A stretch of 6,642 nucleotides of DNA from Planctomycetota bacterium (GTDB lineage Bacteria; Planctomycetota; Planctomycetia; Pirellulales; Thermoguttaceae): assembly GCA_015661985.1 (NCBI GenBank), contig DQVB01000521.1, positions 1 to 6,642 of the forward strand, in the 5' to 3' direction. The translations under genes and the position numbers were made by a program. This document shows, one piece after another, positions 1 to 5,562 of this stretch (position 1 is the stretch's first letter; the number at the start of each line of letters is the position of its first letter). Below the pieces are notes generated by a model. That model was given only the letters and a program-made list of their open reading frames with translations. It was not told the DNA's origin and did no database searches.

Positions 1-13
1 GGTCATGGGACGT

Positions 14-104
14 GTCAGGGGTCAGGAGTCAGGAGTCAGGTGTCAGGGGTCAGGAGTCAGGAGTCAGGTGTCAGGGGTCAGGGGTCAGGAGTCAGGGGTC
101 AGGG
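14..104. repeat. Heptamer tandem array, GTCAGGN x13
   Basis: Thirteen uninterrupted copies of a 7-bp unit GTCAGG followed by A, G or T. The last base runs G,A,A,T,G,A,A,T,G,G,A,G,G, so the first eight units form two identical 28-bp super-units (14-41 and 42-69). That suggests duplication of a four-unit block. Because 7 is not a multiple of 3, the array can be read as a 7-residue peptide repeat, but no ribosome binding site or recognisable protein goes with it. It lies about 245 bases beyond the stop codon of the glycosyltransferase gene. Confidence 0.95.
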
Positions 105-120
105 AGCGGGGAGCAACGCC

Positions 121-320
121 GAATGACCAATGACGAAATCCGAATCACTGAATGGCGCTCCGCAAAGCTACCTGTCAGCCACGGAAAAGCGCGGCGTCAG
201 ATGACCGGTCTTCGTCATTCCTCATTAGGCATCCTTTGCTCATTGGGATTTGGGCATTGTTGCTTTGTCATTGTTGGTTTTGTCATTGTTGCTTGGTCAT
301 TGGTCATTCCTTCGTCATTA
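121..320. repeat. GTCATTN-family repeat tract with inverted arms
   Basis: The left part (121-148) carries the repeat in the GAATGACC orientation and the right part (about 213-320) in the GGTCATTC orientation. The 13-mer at 121-133 is the exact reverse complement of 297-309. Within the right arm, near-copies of a 14-15-base unit (253-266, 267-281, 282-295) are followed by two plain heptamers (296-302, 303-309). The core between the arms is not repetitive. The tract sits just downstream of the stop codon at 350, so it would lie in the 3' untranslated part of the glycosyltransferase message. No classic stem plus T-run terminator was found there. Confidence 0.8.
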
Positions 321-349
321 CCGGGCGGTTGCCGCTTGCTGCGACACTT

Positions 350-2992
350 TCACGCCGTGGTCCGTCCCGTGCGGCCCATTACGACCTGGTAGCCGGCGTA
401 GAGGATCTTCCAGCCGCGCTGCAGTAGCCACGGCACGGCCCGGGCGCCCTTGCCCGTAAAACGCCCCTCACGCCAGGGCGTGTCGTCGAACACCAGAAGG
501 CTCGTCTCATGGAGTCGTGGCAGCGCCGCCTGGAGCTCACGCAGGGCATGCTCCGCATGCCCGGGGTGGTCTGTATCCAGGCTGTCCAGATACAGCACGT
601 CGATCCGATCCCTGAAGCCCGTCAAAAACGCCACCGAATCGCTCTGGTGCACCCGGACCGCCGGGCCGAACACCGCGCACCACGCCCGGGCAAAGCGGCA
701 GTGGCCCTCGTCCACGTCCACCGAATGCAGCTGGCCGCCGGCCCGAGAGACGAACATCCCGGCCAGGTAGGTGAAAAACCCCGCCCCTGGCCAGTCCTCC
801 TCCTGGCGGATGGTGCCCGTCTCCACGATCGTGGGCCGCTCGAAGCGGCTCCCGATCTCCCGAAACAGCACGTCGAACGAATGGTTCCGGTCGCGGTACT
901 CCTGGCCGCTCGTGTCCGCCGGCCGGCACCAGCGGCCGATCCACTCGCGCAGCACTACGTCGGCCGCCGCCTGTGCGGCCGGCACGTAGCGCGTGGGACC
1001 GAGCATCCTCAGGCAATATTCGGCCAATCGCCCCGGGTCGTAGGCCCGCCCGGGGTGCTCCACCAGGTTCCACTCCACCCGCCGAAACCGGCTCCAGGGA
1101 CGTACCGCTTCGGCCAACACCACGTTGAGCTGGTTGGGCCGGGGCAAGGCGAAACGCACCGGGTCGTGGGCCGCGGTCCAGATGCCCACGCTGGGCGTAC
1201 GGGCCAGCCCACACGCATGCAGCGGCCCCGAGTCCACACCCACCACCAGGTCCGCCTCTTCCATCAAGGCAAAAAGCCGCGCCGCGGAACATTCGCCTTC
1301 AAAGTCGCTCAAATGGCGCAGGCGCCACGAATCCAGCCGCGGCACGCGGTTGTCCCAGTCCAACAGCACCAGACTGCCTTCGAAGCCATCCAGCAAGTGG
1401 CGGTACAAGGCGGCAGCCAGCCGGTCAGGCAAGCTCTTCTGGTGCTGGGCCGTGTTGCCTTTGGTGTGCAAAAGCACGATCGGCCGCGGCAAATCGGCCA
1501 GCCAACGTCGCACCAAACGCGTATCCTCAGCCGGCACCAGCGGCAGGACACGTACCTCGGTCCGGCAATACTCCTGCCACAGCTCTTCACGCGGGCCGAT
1601 GTCCGGAAGCGGCTCCAGGGAAATGTTCCACGCCGGCTTGTTGCCTTCCCACGACCGGCCGTGCCCGGCGTGCGGGCCCTGTGGCGAGTGCGGCCAGGGA
1701 TGCACGTGCCGGGCCTTGGCCGTAATCCCCGCACCGGCCGCTCGAAACAAGATCCGCTTGTCCGGCGTGCACTCCACGGCCACCCGCCACCCGCGTCGCG
1801 CGTACAAGGGGATCAAGCGGGCAAAGTTGGCCGCATCGCCCAAGCCGTGATAGAAGGCCACACTCACAAGCCCCCGACGCCGCGGCGGACCAGCGGTTCC
1901 AGGAGCTGCCGTCATAGGGTTATGAGTGTCCGCCGGCCGGGCCTTTGGTGCTCTGGCCGACTCGGGATCCTGGGCATCGGCTGCCGAACCCTCCACACTC
2001 GCTCCAGCCACAACACCGCGAGCCGGATCCAGATACTCCAGCACGCCGCCCTGATAATAAAGCTCGATCCGCCGCACCACCTCCTCGGGCGTGATCATCG
2101 CCATGCACCGCGGAATCCGCAGCTCCGCGGAAACCTGCACGGGATGCTGGCACAGGTTGTGCCGGTCCTTGCTGTCGCCGTCCCCGACCAACTGGCAGCG
2201 CGAACGCCAGCAGCCGCCTTCGGCACAGCACGGCAGTGCCCCCACGGTGTGGATGAACTGGTGATGGGGATAGGCTTCCCAATGCGGCGGCTCACGCCCA
2301 CCGGCTACCACCACGCACGGCCTATGCTTCGCTTTACCCGGCTTGGCCGGCACGGCCGCGGCCAGGTGCATGGCCAACGTCACAGGCGAAAGCACCCCGT
2401 CGGCATGGTAGACCAGCCGCACCAGCTCGCGCAGCGTGGTCCGGCCCACCAGCTGCGTCACCCCTTCCAATTCAGGATGCCAATGGCCCGCCTCGCCACA
2501 CTGCACAAAGTGCACTCGGCCGGCCAGCCGGTCCACCACCTGCTGAAAACGGCCCGGGGCCCACCACTTGGCCGTAAAGTCGTATTTGCCCCCGGCCACC
2601 AACACCCAATACCGCCCAGGGATGCCCAGCTCCGCATGGGGCGGACGGCTGTTACGCTCCTCCTCTGAAAGATGAATGTCGCCGCGGTACTGGGTGACCG
2701 GCACGCGCAGCCCCAGCTGCTGCTCGAGGTACTGGTGGTAGCCGTGGATGAAATGGTACGGCCGCTGGTTGCTCTGGTGGATCAGCGGATAATGCATGTC
2801 CACAGAGAGCACGTCGGGGGAACTCTCGTCCAGGGGAGTCAGATGGGGGTTGTGGAGCCAGAGGTCGTCGGCCGAGCTGCGCACGTCGGTCTGGAAGCGG
2901 CCCGGGCAGGCGGCATGCAGGTCCCGCACCGCTGCGGTGAACATCACCACGTCGCCAGGACTCTGGAAGCTCTTGAGAATCAACCGCTTCAC
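350..2992 (-). CDS. Two-module GT9 glycosyltransferase fused to a SAM methyltransferase
   Basis: An 880-residue protein with three parts. Residues about 1-312 form a first heptosyltransferase-like GT9 module: N-terminal SPGDVVMFTAAVRDL with the Gly-Asp pair at 13-14, and a C-terminal SPVTLAMHLAAAV segment. A low-complexity linker (about 318-374) follows. Residues about 375-667 form a second GT9 module: HGLGDAANFARL with Asp386, and VGVDSGPLH at 584-592, the sugar-nucleotide-side motif of the family. Residues about 677-877 resemble a class I methyltransferase (IVETG at 722-726, acidic SVDVDE at 757-762, VLYLDS at 799-804). Typical GT9 enzymes are about 330-380 residues. The GTG start at 2992 is preferred because GGAG (3002-3005) lies 9 bases upstream; the longer ATG reading from 3046 adds 18 residues encoded by intergenic repeat. 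GT9 members usually transfer heptose from ADP-heptose to a lipid-linked glycan at the inner membrane face. The exact sugar here is unknown. Confidence 0.88.
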   Translation of the reverse strand: MKRLILKSFQSPGDVVMFTAAVRDLHAACPGRFQTDVRSSADDLWLHNPHLTPLDESSPDVLSVDMHYPLIHQSNQRPYHFIHGYHQYLEQQLGLRVPVTQYRGDIHLSEEERNSRPPHAELGIPGRYWVLVAGGKYDFTAKWWAPGRFQQVVDRLAGRVHFVQCGEAGHWHPELEGVTQLVGRTTLRELVRLVYHADGVLSPVTLAMHLAAAVPAKPGKAKHRPCVVVAGGREPPHWEAYPHHQFIHTVGALPCCAEGGCWRSRCQLVGDGDSKDRHNLCQHPVQVSAELRIPRCMAMITPEEVVRRIELYYQGGVLEYLDPARGVVAGASVEGSAADAQDPESARAPKARPADTHNPMTAAPGTAGPPRRRGLVSVAFYHGLGDAANFARLIPLYARRGWRVAVECTPDKRILFRAAGAGITAKARHVHPWPHSPQGPHAGHGRSWEGNKPAWNISLEPLPDIGPREELWQEYCRTEVRVLPLVPAEDTRLVRRWLADLPRPIVLLHTKGNTAQHQKSLPDRLAAALYRHLLDGFEGSLVLLDWDNRVPRLDSWRLRHLSDFEGECSAARLFALMEEADLVVGVDSGPLHACGLARTPSVGIWTAAHDPVRFALPRPNQLNVVLAEAVRPWSRFRRVEWNLVEHPGRAYDPGRLAEYCLRMLGPTRYVPAAQAAADVVLREWIGRWCRPADTSGQEYRDRNHSFDVLFREIGSRFERPTIVETGTIRQEEDWPGAGFFTYLAGMFVSRAGGQLHSVDVDEGHCRFARAWCAVFGPAVRVHQSDSVAFLTGFRDRIDVLYLDSLDTDHPGHAEHALRELQAALPRLHETSLLVFDDTPWREGRFTGKGARAVPWLLQRGWKILYAGYQVVMGRTGRTTA

Positions 2993-3027
2993 TGCTGCGG
3001 ACTCCGATCGGCTTCGGATATTCGAAA

Positions 3028-3300
3028 ATGACGAATGACCAAACACCCAATGACGAAAGAATGCCGAATGCCGAATGATGAACTAGCGGCCGACGCTACA
3101 ACACGGCCGTGGCCCGCTTCGAACACCAAACTTCCGGGCATTCGAACTTCGTCAATCCTTGGTCATTCGCCATTAGACATTCGTCATTCCCCACCCATTG
3201 GTGCCTGGTCCTTGGTCATTCGTCCGTCGTTCCCAGCATGTAGTCACAGGCCTGTTGTCGAACCGGACTTCCGGCCATTCGTCCTTCTCATTCGTTCGTC
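3028..3300. repeat. GTCATTN-family intergenic repeat tract with inverted arms
   Basis: The left arm (3028-3081) is built of heptamers ATGACGA, ATGACCA, ATGCCGA (twice) and ATGATGA. A 56-base core follows, then a right arm (about 3138-3300) carries the reverse-complement forms (CATTCG, GTCATTC, GGTCATTC). The tract fills nearly all of the gap between the sulfotransferase stop (3299) and the GT9 fusion start (2992), ending 22 bases before its GGAG site. In a shared transcript the arms could pair into a long imperfect hairpin. The repeat also supplies the codons of the spurious upstream ATG extension of the GT9 gene. Confidence 0.85.
3257..3282. repeat. 26-bp direct repeat, copy A (downstream of sulfotransferase gene)
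   Basis: Matches 4138-4163 in the same orientation at 25 of 26 positions. The unit begins GTCGAACC, contains the small palindrome CCGG-ACTT-CCGG at 3263-3274 and ends CCATTCGT. The single difference falls in the palindrome loop, so the stem is kept. A weaker third match of 15 bases lies at 3130-3144. Confidence 0.9.
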
Positions 3301-4093
3301 ATTCCCAGCCGTGTCCCATCTTCTCCATCTGCTCGGCCAACCCCGGCACCTCGGCCACAAGCCTCTGTTTCTCTTCGCCAGTGAACCGAAAGCTACGCTC
3401 TTCGTCCGGCTTCACCTTGTGCACCACGGGCCACTGGCGGATGAACTCGTCCGTCTCTTCGCTGGGCTCTTCGCCGACGCACTCGAGCACTTCGTCCAAA
3501 CCGGCTTTGCGGCCGGCCTGGCCTTCTCCGGCCAGCTTGTCCAGCTGCACCACGGCCAAACGGCCCCGGTCACAGGCTTCGATGAACCGGCAAGTGGCCA
3601 CCCACGAGGCGGCAAACTGACGCACGTCCAACTCCGGGGCAAAGGTGTTCTTCAGCGACGCCATCGCCGCAAACGGCTCGCGCACGCACACCACCCAGCG
3701 GGCCTCGGGCCAGAGGGAGGCAAACTGCCAGGCGGCTTCGCCCCGCGCGGCCAGGCCGATCCACTTCAGCCCCCAGCGGGGCTTCGCTTCAACCGGAGGC
3801 CCCAGACCTGTCATGTACTCCCGCACCAGCCGCTTGAAGATCTCCCGGCAGCGATGCGGGCCGCTTCCCGCATAATGCGGCACGCCGTAGCCCTGAAGCC
3901 GGTTGGCACGCACTGCCCACCGGCCGTGCTCGACCAGCTTCTGGTACCAGTGCCACAAGTCCGCCCAGTGGAGCTTCGGCTCCTGGCCGTGGATGTGGAT
4001 CCGCGGATGCTCCGACAGAAACCACTGCACCCACGTGGTCCCCGACCGAGCCATCCCGGTCACCACGATGGGCATCTCCAGGTCTTGCGACAC
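3299..4093 (-). CDS. PAPS-dependent sulfotransferase
   Basis: A 264-residue sulfotransferase expected to move sulfate from PAPS to a hydroxyl or amine of an acceptor, here probably a surface glycan. The N-terminus MPIVVTGMARSGTTWVQWFL holds the 5'-phosphosulfate loop, with RSGTTW at 16-21 (Arg replaces the Lys common in cytosolic enzymes). VVCVREPFAAMASLKN, with Arg138 and Ser146, fits the 3'-phosphate binding segment. The length is normal for a compact bacterial member; no signal peptide or membrane segment is seen, so it is probably cytoplasmic. The GTG at 4093 is chosen because GGAGG (4101-4105) sits 7 bases upstream. The ATG at 4159 would add 22 residues encoded partly by a dispersed repeat, and the internal ATG at 4075 has its GGAG abutting it. 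It lies between the isomerase and the GT9 fusion on the same strand. The acceptor cannot be read from sequence. Confidence 0.88.
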   Translation of the reverse strand: MSQDLEMPIVVTGMARSGTTWVQWFLSEHPRIHIHGQEPKLHWADLWHWYQKLVEHGRWAVRANRLQGYGVPHYAGSGPHRCREIFKRLVREYMTGLGPPVEAKPRWGLKWIGLAARGEAAWQFASLWPEARWVVCVREPFAAMASLKNTFAPELDVRQFAASWVATCRFIEACDRGRLAVVQLDKLAGEGQAGRKAGLDEVLECVGEEPSEETDEFIRQWPVVHKVKPDEERSFRFTGEEKQRLVAEVPGLAEQMEKMGHGWE

Positions 4094-4100
4094 AGCACCA

Positions 4101-4105
4101 CCTCC
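4101..4105 (-). promoter_or_regulatory. Shine-Dalgarno GGAGG deciding the sulfotransferase GTG start
   Basis: Read on the minus strand, GGAGG is followed by 7 bases and then GTG (4093-4091). It is a stronger and better spaced site than anything near the ATG at 4159 or 4075. Confidence 0.8.
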
Positions 4106-4137
4106 GTCTGTTTCTCGTTGCCACTCACGGGCTTGTC

Positions 4138-4163
4138 GTCGAACCGGATTTCCGGCCATTCGT
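4138..4163. repeat. 26-bp direct repeat, copy B (upstream of sulfotransferase gene)
   Basis: Second copy of the unit at 3257-3282, differing by one base inside the CCGG-ATTT-CCGG palindrome loop (4144-4155). It begins 45 bases upstream of the sulfotransferase GTG, in its probable leader. With copy A it brackets the gene in direct orientation, 881 bases start to start. Confidence 0.9.
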
Positions 4164-4300
4164 GCTCCGTCACTCCTCCCTCATTCGTCCTTCGGCATTC
4201 TTTGGTCATTGGTGTCTGGTCATTGGTGCCTGGTCATTGGTGCTTGGTCATTGGTGCTTGGTCATTCCTGCGTCCTTAGACATTCGTCATTCCCGCGCCG
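4156..4300. repeat. 14-bp tandem array and GTCATTN repeat tract
   Basis: The core is a 14-bp tandem array: four units of GGTCATTGGTG(T/C)(C/T)T at 4204-4217, 4218-4231, 4232-4245 and 4246-4259, plus a diverged fifth unit at 4260-4273. Units three and four are identical, a sign of recent expansion. Flanking CATTCG and GTCATTC pieces extend the tract to about 4156 and 4300, the latter inside the 3' end of the isomerase gene, which encodes the terminal residues MTNV. Each 14-mer can be seen as two diverged heptamers. Unlike the other two tracts, only one orientation is present. Confidence 0.9.
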
Positions 4301-4899
4301 TAGCGCCCGGCGGCGTTGATCCGCCCATGGAGGTCATCCACCACCCAGTGCAACAGGGCCAAATGCAGCGATTCGACCATCCCCATGTCGTCAAGGACCA
4401 CATGCACGCCGTCCTGCTGGATCTCTTTCAATTTGCCGCCGTCGTAGCCGGTGAGCCCGAAAGTGACCAGCCCCTGCCTGTTGGCCCAATCGACCGCGGC
4501 CAGCACATTGGGGCTGTTGCCCGATCCGCTGATGGCGATCACCACATCGCCCGGCCGGCCGTACTGCATGAGCTGCTGGAGGAAGATTTCCTCGCAGCCC
4601 AGGTCGTTGGCTATGGCCGTGATCCAGGGTGTATTGTCCGTGAGGCTCATCACGCGCGGCCGGCGTTTGGAGGCGTCGTGCAAATCCTCTTGCCGGAGGG
4701 CGTTCTTGGCCAGGTCCTCGGCAAAGTGCGACGCGGTGGCCCCCGAACCGCCGTTTCCGAACACAAAGATAAACTGGCCGTCCTCCCAGGCCCGCCAGAT
4801 CCCTTCAGCCAGCCGCGCGACCGCCTGCCAGTCCACCCGCTCCAACTCCCACCCCATCCGCTCCAGATACTCATCCACATCGTGAGTCACACCGAACAT
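4276..4899 (-). CDS. GmhA-like SIS-domain phosphosugar isomerase
   Basis: A 207-residue single SIS-domain protein, close in length to E. coli GmhA (192). The phosphate-binding loops are GNGGSGATASHFAEDL (48-63) and ISGSGNSPNV (123-132). ANDLG (97-101), LTGYDGG (149-155) and the C-terminal MGMVESLHLALLH (172-184) are also family features. GmhA converts sedoheptulose 7-phosphate to glycero-manno-heptose 7-phosphate, the first step to ADP- or GDP-heptose, in the cytoplasm. Compared with E. coli, His61 and His180 have counterparts (His58, His184), but Glu65 is Asp62 and Gln172 is Glu176. It may therefore belong to a sister SIS family with another ketose-phosphate substrate. The ATG at 4899 has AGGAGG (4906-4911) 6 bases upstream. 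It is the first gene of the cluster; the GT9 fusion downstream supports a heptose-type role. Confidence 0.88.
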   Translation of the reverse strand: MFGVTHDVDEYLERMGWELERVDWQAVARLAEGIWRAWEDGQFIFVFGNGGSGATASHFAEDLAKNALRQEDLHDASKRRPRVMSLTDNTPWITAIANDLGCEEIFLQQLMQYGRPGDVVIAISGSGNSPNVLAAVDWANRQGLVTFGLTGYDGGKLKEIQQDGVHVVLDDMGMVESLHLALLHWVVDDLHGRINAAGRYGAGMTNV

Positions 4900-4905
4900 G
4901 GCAGT

Positions 4906-4911
4906 CCTCCT
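4906..4911 (-). promoter_or_regulatory. Shine-Dalgarno AGGAGG of the SIS isomerase
   Basis: A full AGGAGG on the minus strand with a 6-base spacer to the ATG at 4899-4897. It lies 20 bases downstream of the T-run of the hairpin at 4932-4963. Confidence 0.85.
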
Positions 4912-4931
4912 GATCGTCCGCTTTGATTACG

Positions 4932-4963
4932 AAAAAGGCCCGGTCCTCGCGAAAAAGCCGGGC
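4932..4963 (-). terminator. Terminator-like hairpin in the isomerase leader
   Basis: On the minus strand, GCCCGG (4963-4958), a 14-base loop and CCGGGC (4943-4938) are followed by C and five T (4936-4932). This has the shape of a rho-independent terminator, though the 6-bp stem is short and the loop long. It points toward the isomerase gene and ends 20 bases before its Shine-Dalgarno site. It could end a lost upstream gene or act as an attenuator in the leader. No alternative antiterminator stem was identified. Confidence 0.4.
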
Positions 4964-5012
4964 TTCCCCCATCACCATCGCGACACCACCGAGAATGACA
5001 ACATCGGCCCCT

Positions 5013-5048
5013 CCCGCTCCCTCCGTGCCCTCTGTGTGCTCCGTGGCC
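5013..5048. repeat. 9-bp-period repeat patch (CACGGAG type)
   Basis: Three clear 9-mers, TCCGTGCCC, TCTGTGTGC and TCCGTGGCC (5022-5048), with a degenerate fourth at 5013-5021. The reverse complement has the CACGGAG / CACAGAG character of a dispersed repeat I associate with planctomycete and other environmental genomes. It translates to HTEGTE-like peptides in spurious reading frames. Confidence 0.65.
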
Positions 5049-5260
5049 ACCGAAGAGTTCCTCCCCAGATGCGCATAAAAAAAACACCGAACACAAGCCA
5101 CCGTCGTGCTCGGCAAGCTACCTCCAATTCACCACGACACCGTGAACAAGTCGAAACTTCCGGATGGTTCGAAGGCTTTGACGCGAGGAGGGACCTGACA
5201 GCTATCGCCGCAAGCTCCCATGCCGCGCAGGGCCTTTAGAAGGTCAAGCCGACCCACAGT
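5049..5260. other. Non-coding stretch, nothing assigned
   Basis: No recognisable gene, RNA or repeat. An A8 run lies near 5077-5084. On the minus strand a short open stretch (about 5130-5260) reads as peptide-like sequence including VKAFEPSGSFDLF, but it has no start, ribosome site or known family. It may be a gene remnant. Confidence 0.5.
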
Positions 5261-5298
5261 CCCCCTCCCCCCGGTGGGGAGGGGTTAGGGGAGGGGGG
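5261..5298. repeat. G-rich inverted element 1 with plus-strand G-quadruplex motif
   Basis: A C-rich half (5261-5270) can pair with either 5288-5297 (10 bp) or 5276-5284 (9 bp, 5-base loop). The G-rich half runs GGGG-A-GGGG-TTA-GGGG-A-GGGGGG on the plus strand (5276-5298): four or more long G runs with loops of 1, 3 and 1 bases, a strong G-quadruplex pattern. It resembles the reverse complement of element 2 at 5358-5391. Confidence 0.75.
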
Positions 5299-5357
5299 CG
5301 ATGGCACTGCCCACACCAGCAACTCCACGACCGGCTGAATTGGTCCTCGCGTATTCA

Positions 5358-5391
5358 CCCCCTCCCTTACCCTCCCCCATTAAGGGAGGGG
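5358..5391. repeat. G-rich inverted element 2 with minus-strand G-quadruplex motif
   Basis: A perfect 11-bp stem (5359-5369 with 5381-5391) and an 11-base C-rich loop. On the minus strand the G runs at 5378-5358 follow the order GGGGG-A-GGG-TAA-GGG-A-GGGGG, again fitting a G-quadruplex. It is an inverted, diverged copy of element 1, about 60 bases away. Confidence 0.75.
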
Positions 5392-5435
5392 AGTATACGT
5401 CCAAACGGCGCAGTGTCACCCGGAGTCGCACCCAT

Positions 5436-5491
5436 TCCAAACCAGCAAGACTCCGATTGGTCCGTTGCTGAGAGTCCGAACCAACAAGACC
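5436..5491. repeat. 17-bp direct repeat pair, 39 bp apart
   Basis: TCC(A/G)AACCA(G/A)CAAGAC(T/C) occurs at 5436-5452 and 5475-5491, with three differences in 17. Its function is unknown. On the minus strand it would encode a repeated CWFG peptide in a frame I regard as non-coding. Confidence 0.7.
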
Positions 5492-5562
5492 TGAAATCTC
5501 CGGCTACCGGAAAGAACAAATCGTTCGCGGTATACGCAACGCCGCCACGATCGGCAGACTGG

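Noticed and set aside
12..392. Repeat protein of 126 residues with SGVRSQE-like units
   Set aside because: The periodic peptide is only the heptamer array read in three frames; there is no ribosome site, and its tail is repeat and the antisense of the GT9 gene.
509..2668. 719-codon open frame on the plus strand opposite the GT9 fusion
   Set aside because: It is codon-aligned with the minus-strand gene, so its stops would need TTA, CTA or TCA sense codons, which are rare in a GC-rich gene. The translation is rich in His, Arg and Pro with no domain.
14..4273. CRISPR array
   Set aside because: The repeats are 7-14 bp without uniform spacers, and there are no cas genes.
3035..4279. 414-codon plus-strand frame opposite the sulfotransferase
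   Set aside because: Same codon-aligned antisense artefact; both ends are translated repeats (SLVIGVWSLVPGHW-type peptides).
4162..4926. 254-codon plus-strand frame opposite the isomerase
   Set aside because: Codon-aligned antisense of a well-supported gene, starting inside the 14-bp repeat array.
4871..5116. 81-residue minus-strand frame with a TEHTEGTE stretch
   Set aside because: The stretch comes from the 9-bp repeat, and the frame runs through the leader and Shine-Dalgarno of the isomerase gene.
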